A DNA stretch of 64,000 nt from Isoetes taiwanensis (GCA_021234155.1 JAJEKV010000016.1:18680620-18744619); one strand, 5' to 3'. Shown: positions 11,861 through 21,168, numbered from the stretch's first letter. Translations and numbers: made by a program. The notes: a model not told the origin generated them from the letters alone.

Positions 11861-13197
11861 AACTGTACATGAAGCCTATGTGCAGGATCCAGTAGTAACT
11901 TGATGTATGTTATTCTTTTCAACACAGTAACTAAGCTACTCAAATGCAGAATATTTATTTTCAAAGTGGCATTGGATCTTGATTCTAATTATAATCAATG
12001 GAGCAAGTCCTAGATGTGCATGAGTATTAATAGATAGTTTCAAATATAATTTAAGAGGCATTTATTTGTGAATGGCACCCACATATTTGTCAGAAATCTC
12101 TTATTCCACAAGTGCTACAATTGTATGAAGCTAGGACATTGTGTTTGACATCAGGTGCAATGAAAAAGAATGCAAATCTATATAGGAGAATCACCATAGT
12201 GCACCATGGTCCAATCGTGGACGGAATGCCGATGTAAAACTATAGGCTTATAGGATGGCATGTCAAAGCATAAACTAAAATGTCCAATAGTAAACCCTTA
12301 CTTGCACCACCATGTGCTTATCTAGAGATCACTATACAAAACTTCTCATTGTAACATTTAGACTAAGCACCATCAAATCAACACAAGCTCTTTCCAACAC
12401 GCATCAACGCATGTGCTCAACCAAATTCCACCAAGCATTGTACGTGCCTATGTGAATATAATATCATAAAAAACCAACTACCTCTTTCCATACTAGAGAA
12501 TATTTAATATTTAAAGTTCATACATATGCATCTACAAACAACTATCCCATTTTATAAACCCTCGACTTAAAAAAGTTCACTACACATAGCCCAATCCCAT
12601 TTTATAAACCACCAACTTGAAATATAAAGTTTACTACACATAGCCCAATGTTCTCTCTCCATATTACATATTAGCTAATATTATGTTATGGTGAAAACTC
12701 CCAAACAGAATCAAAAGTTTCCACATCTAATTTGTCCATTTCGTTTAGCATCATATAATAGCATTCAACAATAGCTCACGTTAGCTCTATACGTTATTGA
12801 CCTCCTTCTCCTCATCATTATCTAATATCACAATGTGACATCCATGTTCAACTTTAACAATTGATGGTCTACCTACAATCTGTTTCGACTCACTTACAAT
12901 ACATGCATAGAAATATGTTTCTGTGCCACTACATTTAAGTTCAAAAAGCTATAACTTCAAGACAACCACCATTCCTACAGAAAAAGAACTATCAACATCC
13001 AATTTACTTAAACCAGGTCACGCCAGGCAATGTGCTTTGATTCACACATTGCTTACGCCATCACAAAGCTATACAAAACTACATGTGAGTCAAAGAAAGA
13101 GCTCATGGAATTTTTGAAAGCAAATCTCTTCCCCATCTAGCAATTTCTAAATGGTGAGGTCACTTCACTTATTGACATCTTTTCAAATTGTTACTAA

Positions 13198-13225
13198 GCC
13201 CGGCAACGCCGGGCACCATAACTAG
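13198..13225 (+). other. Helitron 3' terminus: hairpin and CTAG
   Basis: GCCCGGCAACGCCGGGC (13198-13214) forms a perfect 7-bp stem with an AAC loop. ACCATAA and the terminal CTAG (13222-13225) follow, then host T. This is the canonical Helitron termination signal. Confidence 0.95.
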
Positions 13226-13257
13226 TACTCATTATATTTCAAACATTATAATAAAAA
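13226..13257 (-). repeat. Terminal repeat A, remainder after the Helitron
   Basis: TACTCATTATATTTCAAACA and the following bases match 19312-19343. With 6982-8962 they complete terminal repeat A. Confidence 0.85.
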
Positions 13258-13391
13258 ACCCTGCCTCCTACCGTAGGACAGGGGGACCTTGTAGTACTTT
13301 GAACTTTGTCTTTCTATCTTTTTGGTAACAACAAGGAGAGTAGGACCTTGTTGTACCACAAGGCCCTACCCATCCTATGTCTATTACCTAC
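13258..13391 (-). other. 3' untranslated region of the retroelement with a GC hairpin
   Basis: Between the reverse transcriptase stop and repeat A, 13259-13284 folds as an interrupted inverted repeat (CCCTGCCTCCTAC against CGTAGGACAGGG). A second related pair (aaggagagtaggacc / ggccctacccatcc) lies at 13335-13375. These could act as an RNA structure near the 3' end. No hammerhead core (CUGANGA with GAAA) was seen here. Confidence 0.45.
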
Positions 13392-15455
13392 TCAAAGCAT
13401 GGATTTTAGACTTCTTACCATATCTCCAATGCTGTATCCCAGTCCTGGAAATTTATCATTCTCCAAAGTGCATAAAACTTTCTTACTGATGTCGTACTTA
13501 TTGAACCGATTATAGCAGAAGGCATCAATTAGTTCTACCAAATCCCTAGCTGCCTCAATAGCATTAGAATGTGTATAAATATAAGGCATTACCTGTGAAA
13601 TTATAACTTTTGATGCTTGTGAATAGGGTCTGCAACTTTCAGCTTTAATATACTTGTATACTGCAAATGGTAGTCTTTTCCTTTTATCAAACCTGTTTAT
13701 GTTGAAAATCCCTTTATTGTGATCAAGGACACTGATATTGATATTCAAGAAGCTGCATTCGTATCCCACAATGTCATTCACTCCCTTATACTTTGTTTCA
13801 TCTTTGATCCCCAGTATCTCCATGTTGTATATTGTAATTTTGGAGCCTTTTGTGAGGAATTCCTGCAGGTCTCCACCATTCAACACATTTAAATCATCAA
13901 TGTATCTTCCTGCATATTGGAATCTGTATATATCAGAAATTCTGTCCGCATTTGCAAGTTTGAATATGAATCTCAATTCATACCAAGCTAGGTATAAGTT
14001 GCACCACGCAGGGCTACATGCAAATCCCATGGGGATCCCTTTAATTTGTTTCCAGACTTTGTTACCCATTTGTAAGTAACAATGACTGAGTAACCACTGA
14101 TTCATTGCTTTGAAAGCAACTTTTTCCATACATTTCCAGCTCACATATTCTTTTTGTTTAGCTGTTCTTACCCATTTAACTATGATATCTTCCCCTTTTA
14201 CTTTGTATATAAGGTCAAATCTGCTCTGTTCTACTATCATGTATTCCCATGTGAGGTCTATAATTTCATCCAGGATTTCAATAATCCCCTCATTCCCATA
14301 TAGGGGAATAGTTTCATAGCACCTTGTAATATCAGCAGAAAATACATTATAAATTTTGGCTGGTAAGTTGAGCATCACATCATAAGTAGAATTGATTAAC
14401 CAACATGGGTTAACCCTTTGTTGCCCCCATAACCTTAGCCTGGCAGTTTTTTTGTGACATATTTTGGGCCAGATTTCCAAGCAACTATTCAGTATAGCTG
14501 TTGCCAGTTTTGCACATTCGGAAAACATCGTATTATGCGCATTGGTGATCCATCTATACTCCTGTTTATGTGCTTTATAACTTGCCATCAAATAGGGGAG
14601 TTTATGTGATCCAATTTTCTGCTCACCCATCATCTCCAAAATCTCCCTTTCACATGTATGCTTTATTTTTTCTGGAGATTCCGTGCATTTTTCAAAATCT
14701 TCACCATTCAACCTATTTATAGCAGCTTCAGCAATATGCACAGGGCAAATAAATGCTGCATTGTTACATGCCTTAACCACTTCAGCAACAAATATGTTAC
14801 GGTTTAACCAATTCATATTTTTTATCACCTCTGGTTCTCTCCAAAGGAACCTCTTCTGTTTTAGTTTGCACTTCAATTCACATATCTCAGTATGTGCTAA
14901 CTGTCTTAGCATGTTACATAGGTTTTGTTTATCCTCTTCAATCAAATCTAGCAAGTCAAATTTGTGGACTGAGATAAATTGTTGGCAGGCTTTTGAAAAA
15001 TCATCCATAAAATCCTGCACACTTAACCCATCATCAGGTATGTGATTTAAACCACATGCAAAAGCATTTCTGAGTTTTGAGCAGTGTATAATGGCAAGGT
15101 CAGTAGTTCTCACATGCTGGATTTTAGGATCAATATAATTCTTAAGATTGGGATTTGCACAGGGGCATTGATTCTTTGTTCCATCCGCAAAAACTCTAAA
15201 TGGCTTGCACACTTTATGTCTGATCTGGTCAATATACTTCCATGCAAATGTAGTATTTTCCACTAATTTTGTTCCTCTGTCTGCCAATGCCTCAAATAAA
15301 ACTATATGGAAGATTTCTTTTGTCTTGAAGTTATCTAAAGCTTTAGATAAAAAGGTAAGGTGGATCACCTTGGTTTCTTTCTTTTCTTTAACCACAACCA
15401 GGTGCCTTTTTCCATTGATGTCTTTGTTGATAACTCTGGTCTTGTCATCATAAAC
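13392..15455 (-). CDS. Penelope-like reverse transcriptase (exon, no ATG of its own)
   Basis: Copies element RNA into DNA. In the 667-residue frame counted from codon 15395, the pre-A block PYLMASYKAHKQEYRWI lies near 267-283, motif A (FSADITRCYETIP) near 352-364, motif B (GIPMGFACSPAWCNLYL) near 453-469 and motif C (YIDDL) near 498-502. The catalytic aspartates of A and C are present. DI..CYETIP, IPMG..CSP and FLNINI fit the Penelope/telomerase-related class rather than LTR or LINE enzymes. No RNase H, integrase or GIY-YIG nuclease follows the stop. The codon at 15395 is GTG. The frame opens a further 20 codons to 15455, where a TAG stop lies inside a tgtag|GTT acceptor. Translation must therefore reach it by splicing. 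There are no internal stops, so the copy may be recent. Confidence 0.85.
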   Translation of the reverse strand, partial: VYDDKTRVINKDINGKRHLVVVKEKKETKVIHLTFLSKALDNFKTKEIFHIVLFEALADRGTKLVENTTFAWKYIDQIRHKVCKPFRVFADGTKNQCPCANPNLKNYIDPKIQHVRTTDLAIIHCSKLRNAFACGLNHIPDDGLSVQDFMDDFSKACQQFISVHKFDLLDLIEEDKQNLCNMLRQLAHTEICELKCKLKQKRFLWREPEVIKNMNWLNRNIFVAEVVKACNNAAFICPVHIAEAAINRLNGEDFEKCTESPEKIKHTCEREILEMMGEQKIGSHKLPYLMASYKAHKQEYRWITNAHNTMFSECAKLATAILNSCLEIWPKICHKKTARLRLWGQQRVNPCWLINSTYDVMLNLPAKIYNVFSADITRCYETIPLYGNEGIIEILDEIIDLTWEYMIVEQSRFDLIYKVKGEDIIVKWVRTAKQKEYVSWKCMEKVAFKAMNQWLLSHCYLQMGNKVWKQIKGIPMGFACSPAWCNLYLAWYELRFIFKLANADRISDIYRFQYAGRYIDDLNVLNGGDLQEFLTKGSKITIYNMEILGIKDETKYKGVNDIVGYECSFLNINISVLDHNKGIFNINRFDKRKRLPFAVYKYIKAESCRPYSQASKVIISQVMPYIYTHSNAIEAARDLVELIDAFCYNRFNKYDISKKVLCTLENDKFPGLGYSIGDMVRSLKSML

Positions 15456-15645
15456 CTACATATATGTTTAGAGCAAGCATCCATAAATATAAGAAAAGCT
15501 TTTTTATAAATTTCTTTGGTTCAAGGAACCAGGCCAAATGGCAAGAAGGTAATGAATACCAAATATGTAATGTATTCAGATTATGAATATAACAAAATTT
15601 TGGGCTATATAAGCTACAAGAAATGAAGGGGCATTCTACCCATCA

Positions 15646-17214
15646 TTATATCACAGAATTTTCCACTTCGTTTGGAGCATATTCTTCAACATATGCTATC
15701 TTATTTCCACCTTTAGTAATGGAATACTCATCCAAGTTATTGCTGTCTGCAGATTTTTGCACTGGTGTATTAGCCATAATAGGAAGATTCACTGTTTGCT
15801 TGGGATCCATAGTGATCCTAGGAGGCATCTTGAGAGTGGCTTTTGTAGCTGTATTTCCCCTGCTTGCACCTCTCTTATTAACAAAGGTTGGTCTGTTACC
15901 CGGGCTTTGGAACTTCAAGAAAGTAATGGGTTTTATCATTTTTTCCGCTATGTCAGCAAGCTTATCATTGCCAAATGCTATTTTCAAGTTTCTATCCTTG
16001 GATTTAGCATAAGCTGTGGTCATCTCAAACATGACTTTTCTTGCTTCCAAGTATGATACATATGCCAAAACAGCAGGTCTGAGTGTACCATTTATTAATT
16101 TGGACAGAGCCACCATTTTTCCAAGTGGAGATGTGTCTGGGTAGATCTGATCCAGATTGTTCAAAAGAAACCAAATGCCATGGTCTAACCATATGATACC
16201 ACAGCCACACTTTTCTTCTTTTTTTGCAACAAATCTTAGGTTCTTTTCACATTTGCAAGTGAAGTATGGGCAATGTGTGCGCCATATACGATTTAAATAA
16301 AAATCATCTCTCTTCATGTTAGGGTAGGCCATGTGACCTTTTTGGCAAATCTGTATTCCTCTTTTCTTGATGCATTGTAAGTCAAAGAACTCCATATCAA
16401 ATGGTATATTACCTTCCAATTTGTTGAAATATTTATCCAACTTATGCGCAGCAGTATTGGCAGCCATGATCTCATCCTTAGTGATACCAGCAAGCGCACT
16501 CCAAGTGTCCATATTGATAGGGGCTAATGCACCCAAATTTTGACTCCTCCATATAGCGTGGTCATACATTGCACTGTAACATTCCACAGCTTGTTCGGTA
16601 ATTACTGGAAAACATGCAGAATTAGCCAAATTCAGGTTTGGCACTTTGTCTTCTACAGCAGTAGCTTCCATATTTGCTTCTTTCAGCATATCTTCATATT
16701 CATGCTGATCTTCTTCTGACAGATCTTTGTCCGAGAATAAACAGTTTCCCATCTCTTCTTGTATGCTAACATCCACCTTATCAGTAACTTCCTCATCAAA
16801 AGAAGAAACCAGATCATTTGCAGTTTCTAATGCAGTCAACCCTTCCACAAATAGTTTAGCCATGTTATCTTCCAGGCAAGTTCTATTGAAAAAAATACTA
16901 TTTACCTCAGAATAAAGGGTATTAATGCACTCTTTGCATTTAGCATACTCAAAATTGATCTTCTTCATCATTTGATACAGCTTGAACCATCCGTTGAATC
17001 CAAGGAATGTAACAAGAGATTTACTTTTGTCACCAAGGTTAAATTCCTTAAATAGGATAAAAGAGTGTACTTCCTTGTTCTTGATGCAAGCTATGATGGT
17101 TTGGACTGCAAAACTAGGGCTGTTGATGCCAAATTCATTGTACTTCAGTTGCACAAGCTCTTTTAACCACTGGTTATTGATCTCCATATCTTCATCATTT
17201 ATTTTTAAAACTTC
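15646..17214 (-). CDS. Retroelement ORF1 protein, 513 aa from its first ATG
   Basis: Intact 513-codon frame from the ATG at 17187. It also opens nine codons upstream (EVLKINDED) to a ttatgtacag|GAA acceptor at 17214 in phase 0. An acidic stretch lies at about 130-185. A Cys/His-rich segment at about 270-325 (CIKKRGIQICQKGH, then CPYFTCKCEK and CGCG) could bind zinc. The C-terminal ~80 residues are basic and Pro/Asn-rich. No database family is recognised. Its place upstream of the reverse transcriptase and on the same strand suggests an RNA-binding or particle protein like other retroelement ORF1s; that role is inferred. It lies 190 bases before the reverse transcriptase exon. Confidence 0.7.
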   Translation of the reverse strand, partial: EVLKINDEDMEINNQWLKELVQLKYNEFGINSPSFAVQTIIACIKNKEVHSFILFKEFNLGDKSKSLVTFLGFNGWFKLYQMMKKINFEYAKCKECINTLYSEVNSIFFNRTCLEDNMAKLFVEGLTALETANDLVSSFDEEVTDKVDVSIQEEMGNCLFSDKDLSEEDQHEYEDMLKEANMEATAVEDKVPNLNLANSACFPVITEQAVECYSAMYDHAIWRSQNLGALAPINMDTWSALAGITKDEIMAANTAAHKLDKYFNKLEGNIPFDMEFFDLQCIKKRGIQICQKGHMAYPNMKRDDFYLNRIWRTHCPYFTCKCEKNLRFVAKKEEKCGCGIIWLDHGIWFLLNNLDQIYPDTSPLGKMVALSKLINGTLRPAVLAYVSYLEARKVMFEMTTAYAKSKDRNLKIAFGNDKLADIAEKMIKPITFLKFQSPGNRPTFVNKRGASRGNTATKATLKMPPRITMDPKQTVNLPIMANTPVQKSADSNNLDEYSITKGGNKIAYVEEYAPNEVENSVI

Positions 17215-18217
17215 CTGTACATAATTCCAGATTTATAACAAGTTAGTAAAAATTATTATTATTACATCTGCAATTTTTTAACCAAGACAGAGGTCTCTGG
17301 TATAACCATAGAACTGAGTATGAAATAAAAAAACCTTTAAATTTGTCTTAAACACAAACTTTTTACCATACTTGGACTTTGCAAGACCAATTCTGGTACA
17401 ATTTGCAGCCCTAGCTTAAGACATGTGTCTCTTAACCTAGGCCTCTACTTGGCCATATGTAAAACTTTAATCTAACTGTAACATAGTCATATTGTATCCA
17501 TTTTTACAAAAATAAGCTTCCTGGTATTATATTGATAAAATAATACATTTATATTGTTCCATATACTTCATAATCAAGAAGTAATTGCATAAAAAACATT
17601 TAACCTTCTCATTTACAAAAAATAATGGAGGAAAATACCCTGTTTCAGCAGATTGCCATTTATCCATTGTTCTACTTACAGTTTTCTTGTGTCATAGCTT
17701 TACCCAATCATAATTTTGAAAGAACAACTTCAAAGAGTAAGAAATCATGTTACCTGTAATGAAACCAAATGCAAGTTAGCCTTATACAGGGTAATTACAA
17801 AAGCCATTACAGGTAAGCTAAAGATTTCTTAGGCTTATCGCCCTTCACTTTGTTTTGTTCAAGAACTTTTAAGATCATCACACTGCCATCATCCAGTTTC
17901 CAACAGCAGCCTATATATACTGCCTTTGTTCACAAAACGTAAGAATAGATCCTAATATACTTGATATCATACTTCCTATATGCAACATCAAAGTCAGCAT
18001 GCAAATTCCTACTTAACATTTACTCAAAATAGATAGTTAACAAATTCCTCCAGAATCCTCCCAATCTGCCAATTATAATATGTGACTATCAAATTGTTTA
18101 TTTAATCTTTCAGATCTATGTCTATATGCATCAAATACCACATGGGACCTCACAAGATACTCTATGCTTTACAAGACATAATGTATAAGTAGAAATCTCA
18201 AATTCCTTAGATCAAAC
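17215..18217 (-). other. Inferred intron joining the terminal-repeat exon to ORF1
   Basis: A donor at AAG|GTTTGATC (exon end 18218) and an acceptor at ttatgtacag|GAA (exon start 17214) are both phase 0. The edge of terminal repeat B (17327) lies within it. Confidence 0.5.
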
Positions 18218-19345
18218 CTTTTGTTTCTGATTTTGATTGCTGGTATCTTGTGCAGCAGCATTAGCCTTCTTGTTTATTGGAATGTACATGACACTTTGCT
18301 CCCCTTCATCAGGATCCACCATGGATATAATATTTTCAGCTTTCTCATTTTGCTCACATGCCAGATCTGCATCATTCACTTCTTTCTCATTCCCCTTTGC
18401 ACTTGAGTCAGCCTCTTTTCCTGCTGCATCTAGCTCCATGTTCCCACAAGGAATCACTACTTTTTTGTGATATTGGAAGAATTTTGGCCTCTTTGAAGCC
18501 CCAGCTTTCTCTTCTTCAATCCTTTTTCTGGTAGCCATATTCAGATCCCCTTTCTTTCTAGTCATGGCTCTCAAGAAATCTCCTACTCTATTTCTATAAG
18601 GGATGCAAACCCTGCCACAAAGAATTTCTACATTGCCAGGGCCATGCTTTTCGCCCTTGAGAGAATCGGCAGCCTGTGAAGAACAGCATGCAAATACAAC
18701 CAAGTATATATTCATCAAGGCAGTCCTTAGTACCGTCAGCACCGTACCTTATAGAACTGTTTCATACCGAAAATCAATCCGGCCATTTGATCTTGGTTCA
18801 CTCTCCCAAGATGCCATATCGGCCTGCCCAGTAGATGTTCGCAATAAGCCCACGATTTAGGTTTTACCATTTTTCAATATTCTCAATAACCCTAGTGCTT
18901 GCTATTATCCTATTTTATTATGTCAATTTTTCTGTAGTATTATCAAATTTCCTTACCATGATACTTGACCACACTTGTATATGTAGCCCCACTCCTCATA
19001 AGGAAATCCATTTACCAGTGTTTTTTGCTCCAGGCTTCGTAGTTGCATGTGTCCTAACCTGCCCTTTCCAACAATTCATTATTAATCCCCTTTGTGTCTT
19101 CTGGTCCTGTACACATATTTCCATTTCGATGTTAGATGTACACACATTCATGTTCTAATATATAAAGCCCATTAACTTTTGTAATCCAATGAGTCAAATT
19201 AGCCAAAAGAAGAACTTTCATTTGCACTCCTCATATTTACCCAATAATATCCATTATCCATGATACATCTCATAATATCCCCGTCCAGTTTATGTTCCTG
19301 CTTTTTTAATATACTCATTATATTTCAAACATTATAATAAAAAAA
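17327..19345 (-). repeat. Terminal repeat B (pseudo-LTR), uninterrupted
   Basis: Direct copy of 6982-8962 plus 13226-13257. It keeps the Helitron empty site at 19311/19312 and an intact coding exon. Confidence 0.85.
18212..18742 (-). CDS. Retroelement 5' coding exon in repeat B (unknown protein)
   Basis: The open frame is 176 aa, but the likely exon is 18218-18673 (152 codons). It starts after a ctgttcttcacag acceptor at AADSLKGEKHG and ends KQK before a GTTTGA donor. The N-terminal MNIYLVVFACCSSQ part would then be intron. The protein has the segment CGRVCIPYRNRVGDFLRAMT, then a Lys/Arg-rich region (RKKGDLNMATRKR, KRPKFFQYHKK), then an acidic, Asn/Gln-rich tail. No family is recognised. Phase 0 at both ends matches the acceptors of ORF1 and the reverse transcriptase, so one spliced polyprotein is possible. 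A candidate upstream exon starts with an ATG near 18822 (MASWESEPRSNGR), but its donor does not fit cleanly. Confidence 0.6.
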   Translation of the reverse strand: MLTVLRTALMNIYLVVFACCSSQAADSLKGEKHGPGNVEILCGRVCIPYRNRVGDFLRAMTRKKGDLNMATRKRIEEEKAGASKRPKFFQYHKKVVIPCGNMELDAAGKEADSSAKGNEKEVNDADLACEQNEKAENIISMVDPDEGEQSVMYIPINKKANAAAQDTSNQNQKQKV

Positions 19346-19360
19346 AAAAAAAAAAAAAAA
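19339..19360 (+). repeat. A22 homopolymer at the element edge
   Basis: An uninterrupted run of 22 A follows CATTATAAT exactly where repeat B ends. In repeat A the same place has only six A. On the coding (minus) strand it reads as T22 at the 5' end. Confidence 0.9.
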
Positions 19361-19864
19361 GACAAACTTGGCATCTACATCCAGAGTTCATGTAGCCTCT
19401 CCCTAAAGTCATAATAAGTAATCTAAGTGCTAAGCTGTCTTGAGCAAACCCCTGAGAACCAGCCAAGCACTCTCAACCTATGGATCCAAGAATTCACCTA
19501 CCCGTTATTACAACTTCCATTTATAATACCCTTTTATTAGCATCTTAAACAATCAGTAAACGTCGATCTCACATCTAGAAATTTGAGAAGAGGAGGTTGA
19601 CCATGACACACATCACGATAACCATTGGTAATGTGGGGCAACACACAAGATAAATGGCAGGAATAATATTTCAATGTTTTAAGGAATAAGATAACAAAAC
19701 TCTTAGTATCTTGTGAATATAACCCTCTTGTCTAAACTATATAATTGCTATAGGCAAGTCTCATATAGGTGACACCTGACACCTGTCTTAAGTATGTCCG
19801 GGGGAAACAAGGTGCTGCGCACGGAGGGTTGCCCTCCATGGCCAGAGGGTGATGTGGCTTAAGT
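19361..19864. other. Unassigned spacer
   Basis: Between the retroelement and the PPR remnant. No frame over 60 codons and no repeat ends are seen. Confidence 0.5.
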
Positions 19865-19986
19865 CATAGTTTAAAACCAGTAAGAATGCCATTAAAGGCT
19901 ATATGATATGATCTGATGCCACTATGCTGCATGTCTATGTGGGCAACCCTCCGTGTCTCTGATGTCACCAATTTGGGCATATCATG
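19865..19986 (-). pseudogene. PLS-class PPR pseudogene, 3' portion beyond the CACTA insertion
   Basis: Read on the minus strand from 19986, the sequence gives YAQIGDIRD and, in another frame, MQHSGIRSYHIAFNGILTG. These are the ends of two consecutive PPR helical repeats (…MIxGYAQxGDI… and …MQxSGIxPxxxTFNxIL…). It continues the reading of 27694 onward, which stops at WGAMIA; the CACTA element separates the two. A TGA stands where glycine (GGA) is expected at the junction, and the frame shifts soon after, so the gene was probably already dead. PPR proteins of this class bind organelle RNA and often guide editing. Confidence 0.7.
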
Positions 19987-20345
19987 CACTACAAGAGAAT
20001 GTCTGTTCTGCGTCAGAAAAATCGTCAGAAATCCTTCACAGAATAGCAATTGCCCAGGTTCATATAGCTGACGCATATTCTGACGTATATTCTCTGACGA
20101 AAAATCGTCAGATTTTGCGTCAGAATTTTCGTCAGATTTTCTGACGATTGTGCGTCAGATGTTTCGTCAGATTTTATTGTCAGTTTTTTCGTCAGAATTT
20201 CGTCAGAATTTTCGTCAGAATTTCTGACGATTGTGCGTCAAAGTTTCGTCAGATTTATCGTCAGTTTTTTCATCAAATTTTACGTCAATTTTTTCGTCGA
20301 ATTTTTCATCAGATTGTGTCAGTTTTTTCGTTAGATTATCGTCAA
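19987..20345. repeat. CACTA left terminal repeat and CGTCAG subterminal array
   Basis: The terminal inverted repeat is followed by more than a dozen copies of (C/T)GTCAGA or TCTGACG variants separated by T-rich spacers, up to about 20345. Confidence 0.85.
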
Positions 20346-20589
20346 TCAAAAGTAGTTACTGCAAGTTGGATTAACATTAAATCCATGAAAAAGGATGTAA
20401 ACTTAGAAGCATCTAACACAAATGCATATTTTATGATGAACAGTTATACAAGGTAGGGAATGAAAGTAAGGAAAGAACTTTTACAAGGCTTTGCAATTTA
20501 ACATTCCAGCTTTTCCATTTATATTTTATGAAAGGTTACACTTGTAACTTTATATGAAGCACAGAAATCATCCACCACAATGATGTAAT

Positions 20590-20733
20590 TCAGAAAGAAC
20601 CTCCAAGGCATTTAGCAAAAACTGATCCAGGGGTTTTTGACTTATCCAAAAGTTTTTGAGCTCGTTCTTCAGCATGTCTAGGCAAGGAGCTTGTGCTTGC
20701 TTGTCCAGATGACATTGCACTCCGACGCGGCAT
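20590..20733 (-). CDS. Possible terminal exon inside the CACTA element
   Basis: A 47-codon frame starts MPRRSAMSSGQASTSSLPRH and ends KCLGGSF before TGA. It is Ser/Arg/Lys-rich in the first half and looks like the C-terminal tail of a nuclear or transposon protein. It may be the last exon of a minus-strand CACTA gene whose earlier exons include the repeated segment at 20761-21168. No family is recognised, and no transcript evidence is available. Confidence 0.3.
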   Translation of the reverse strand: MPRRSAMSSGQASTSSLPRHAEERAQKLLDKSKTPGSVFAKCLGGSF

Positions 20734-20760
20734 GCCTTCAACCATAGTAAATCAAAAATT

Positions 20761-21168
20761 GAGATTAAATAATGAACTCAAACATGACCAAAAGATTTCA
20801 CTCACCTTGATACAAGAACAAATAAAATGACAACAAACTGGTTAGCATCAAAAGTAGGAAACCCTTCTTACTTGGTAATATTATTTGCTGCAACATTGAT
20901 GGGAAGATTGCCTAAAGAGTTAACATGAATGAGAGTCTTGCTAAAGTTTGTGGTGAAAGTACATTGAGATTAAATAATGAAATCAAACATGCCCAGAAGA
21001 TTTCACTCACCTTGATACGAGAACAAATAAAATGACAACAAACTGTTTAGCATCGAAAGCAGGAACCCCTTCATACCTGGTAGTAGTATTTGCTGCAACA
21101 TTGATGGGAAGATTGCCAAAAGAGTTAACATGAATGAGAGTCTTGCTAACGTTTGTGGTGAAAGTACA
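20761..21168 (-). repeat. Tandem duplication of an exon-like segment, 204-bp period
   Basis: 20761-20964 and 20965-21168 are near-identical. On the minus strand the segment reads CTFTTNVSKTLIHVNSFGNL and on to PINVAANTTT, then a GTATGA donor-like site. In the second copy this extends upstream through VCKWGYYQIEE. The CKW and PAFDAKQ features loosely recall the DUF4216 tail of CACTA TNP2 transposases, but this is weak. Both copies look decayed. Confidence 0.5.

Larger units (their letters stand above)
8963..13225 (+). mobile_element. Complete non-autonomous Helitron, 4,263 bp
   Basis: It starts with TC (TCTACTTTGTTAATTTGG) after a host A and ends with a 7-bp GC hairpin, 7 bases, then CTAG before a host T. 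These are the hallmarks of plant Helitrons, which insert between A and T without target duplication. The uninterrupted sequence survives at 19300-19325 in terminal repeat B, where A19311 and T19312 are adjacent. Both ends are therefore defined to the base. There is no Rep/helicase frame, so it depended on a partner. The interior holds exon-like fragments of a host gene (9787-9944, 10557-10641, 11535-11599) and short tandem repeats. A second member of the family starts at 63711. Confidence 0.93.
6982..19360 (-). mobile_element. Penelope-like retroelement with ~2 kb direct terminal repeats, split by a Helitron
   Basis: On the minus strand the order is terminal repeat B (19345 to 17327), ORF1, reverse transcriptase, then terminal repeat A (13257-13226 continuing at 8962-6982, split by the Helitron). 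Repeats A and B are nearly identical. The reverse transcriptase is of the Penelope/telomerase-like type and no integrase, protease, RNase H or GIY-YIG nuclease frame is present. Penelope-like elements are known to have pseudo-LTRs formed by tandem partial copies and to keep introns, and both traits fit here. Endonuclease-lacking Penelope clades are known from plants, fungi and rotifers. The inner edge of repeat B (17327) falls inside an inferred intron, so the repeat carries the element's 5' exons. No target duplication was found. Confidence 0.75.

Noticed and set aside
13258-13391. Hammerhead ribozyme, expected in some Penelope-like elements
   Set aside because: No CUGANGA core with a following GAAA in a plausible fold was seen in this 3' region; only a plain hairpin is present.
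13738-15453. Plus-strand ORFs opposite the reverse transcriptase
   Set aside because: Antisense shadows of the 667-codon minus frame.
15623-17224. Plus-strand ORFs opposite ORF1
   Set aside because: Antisense shadows; no motifs.
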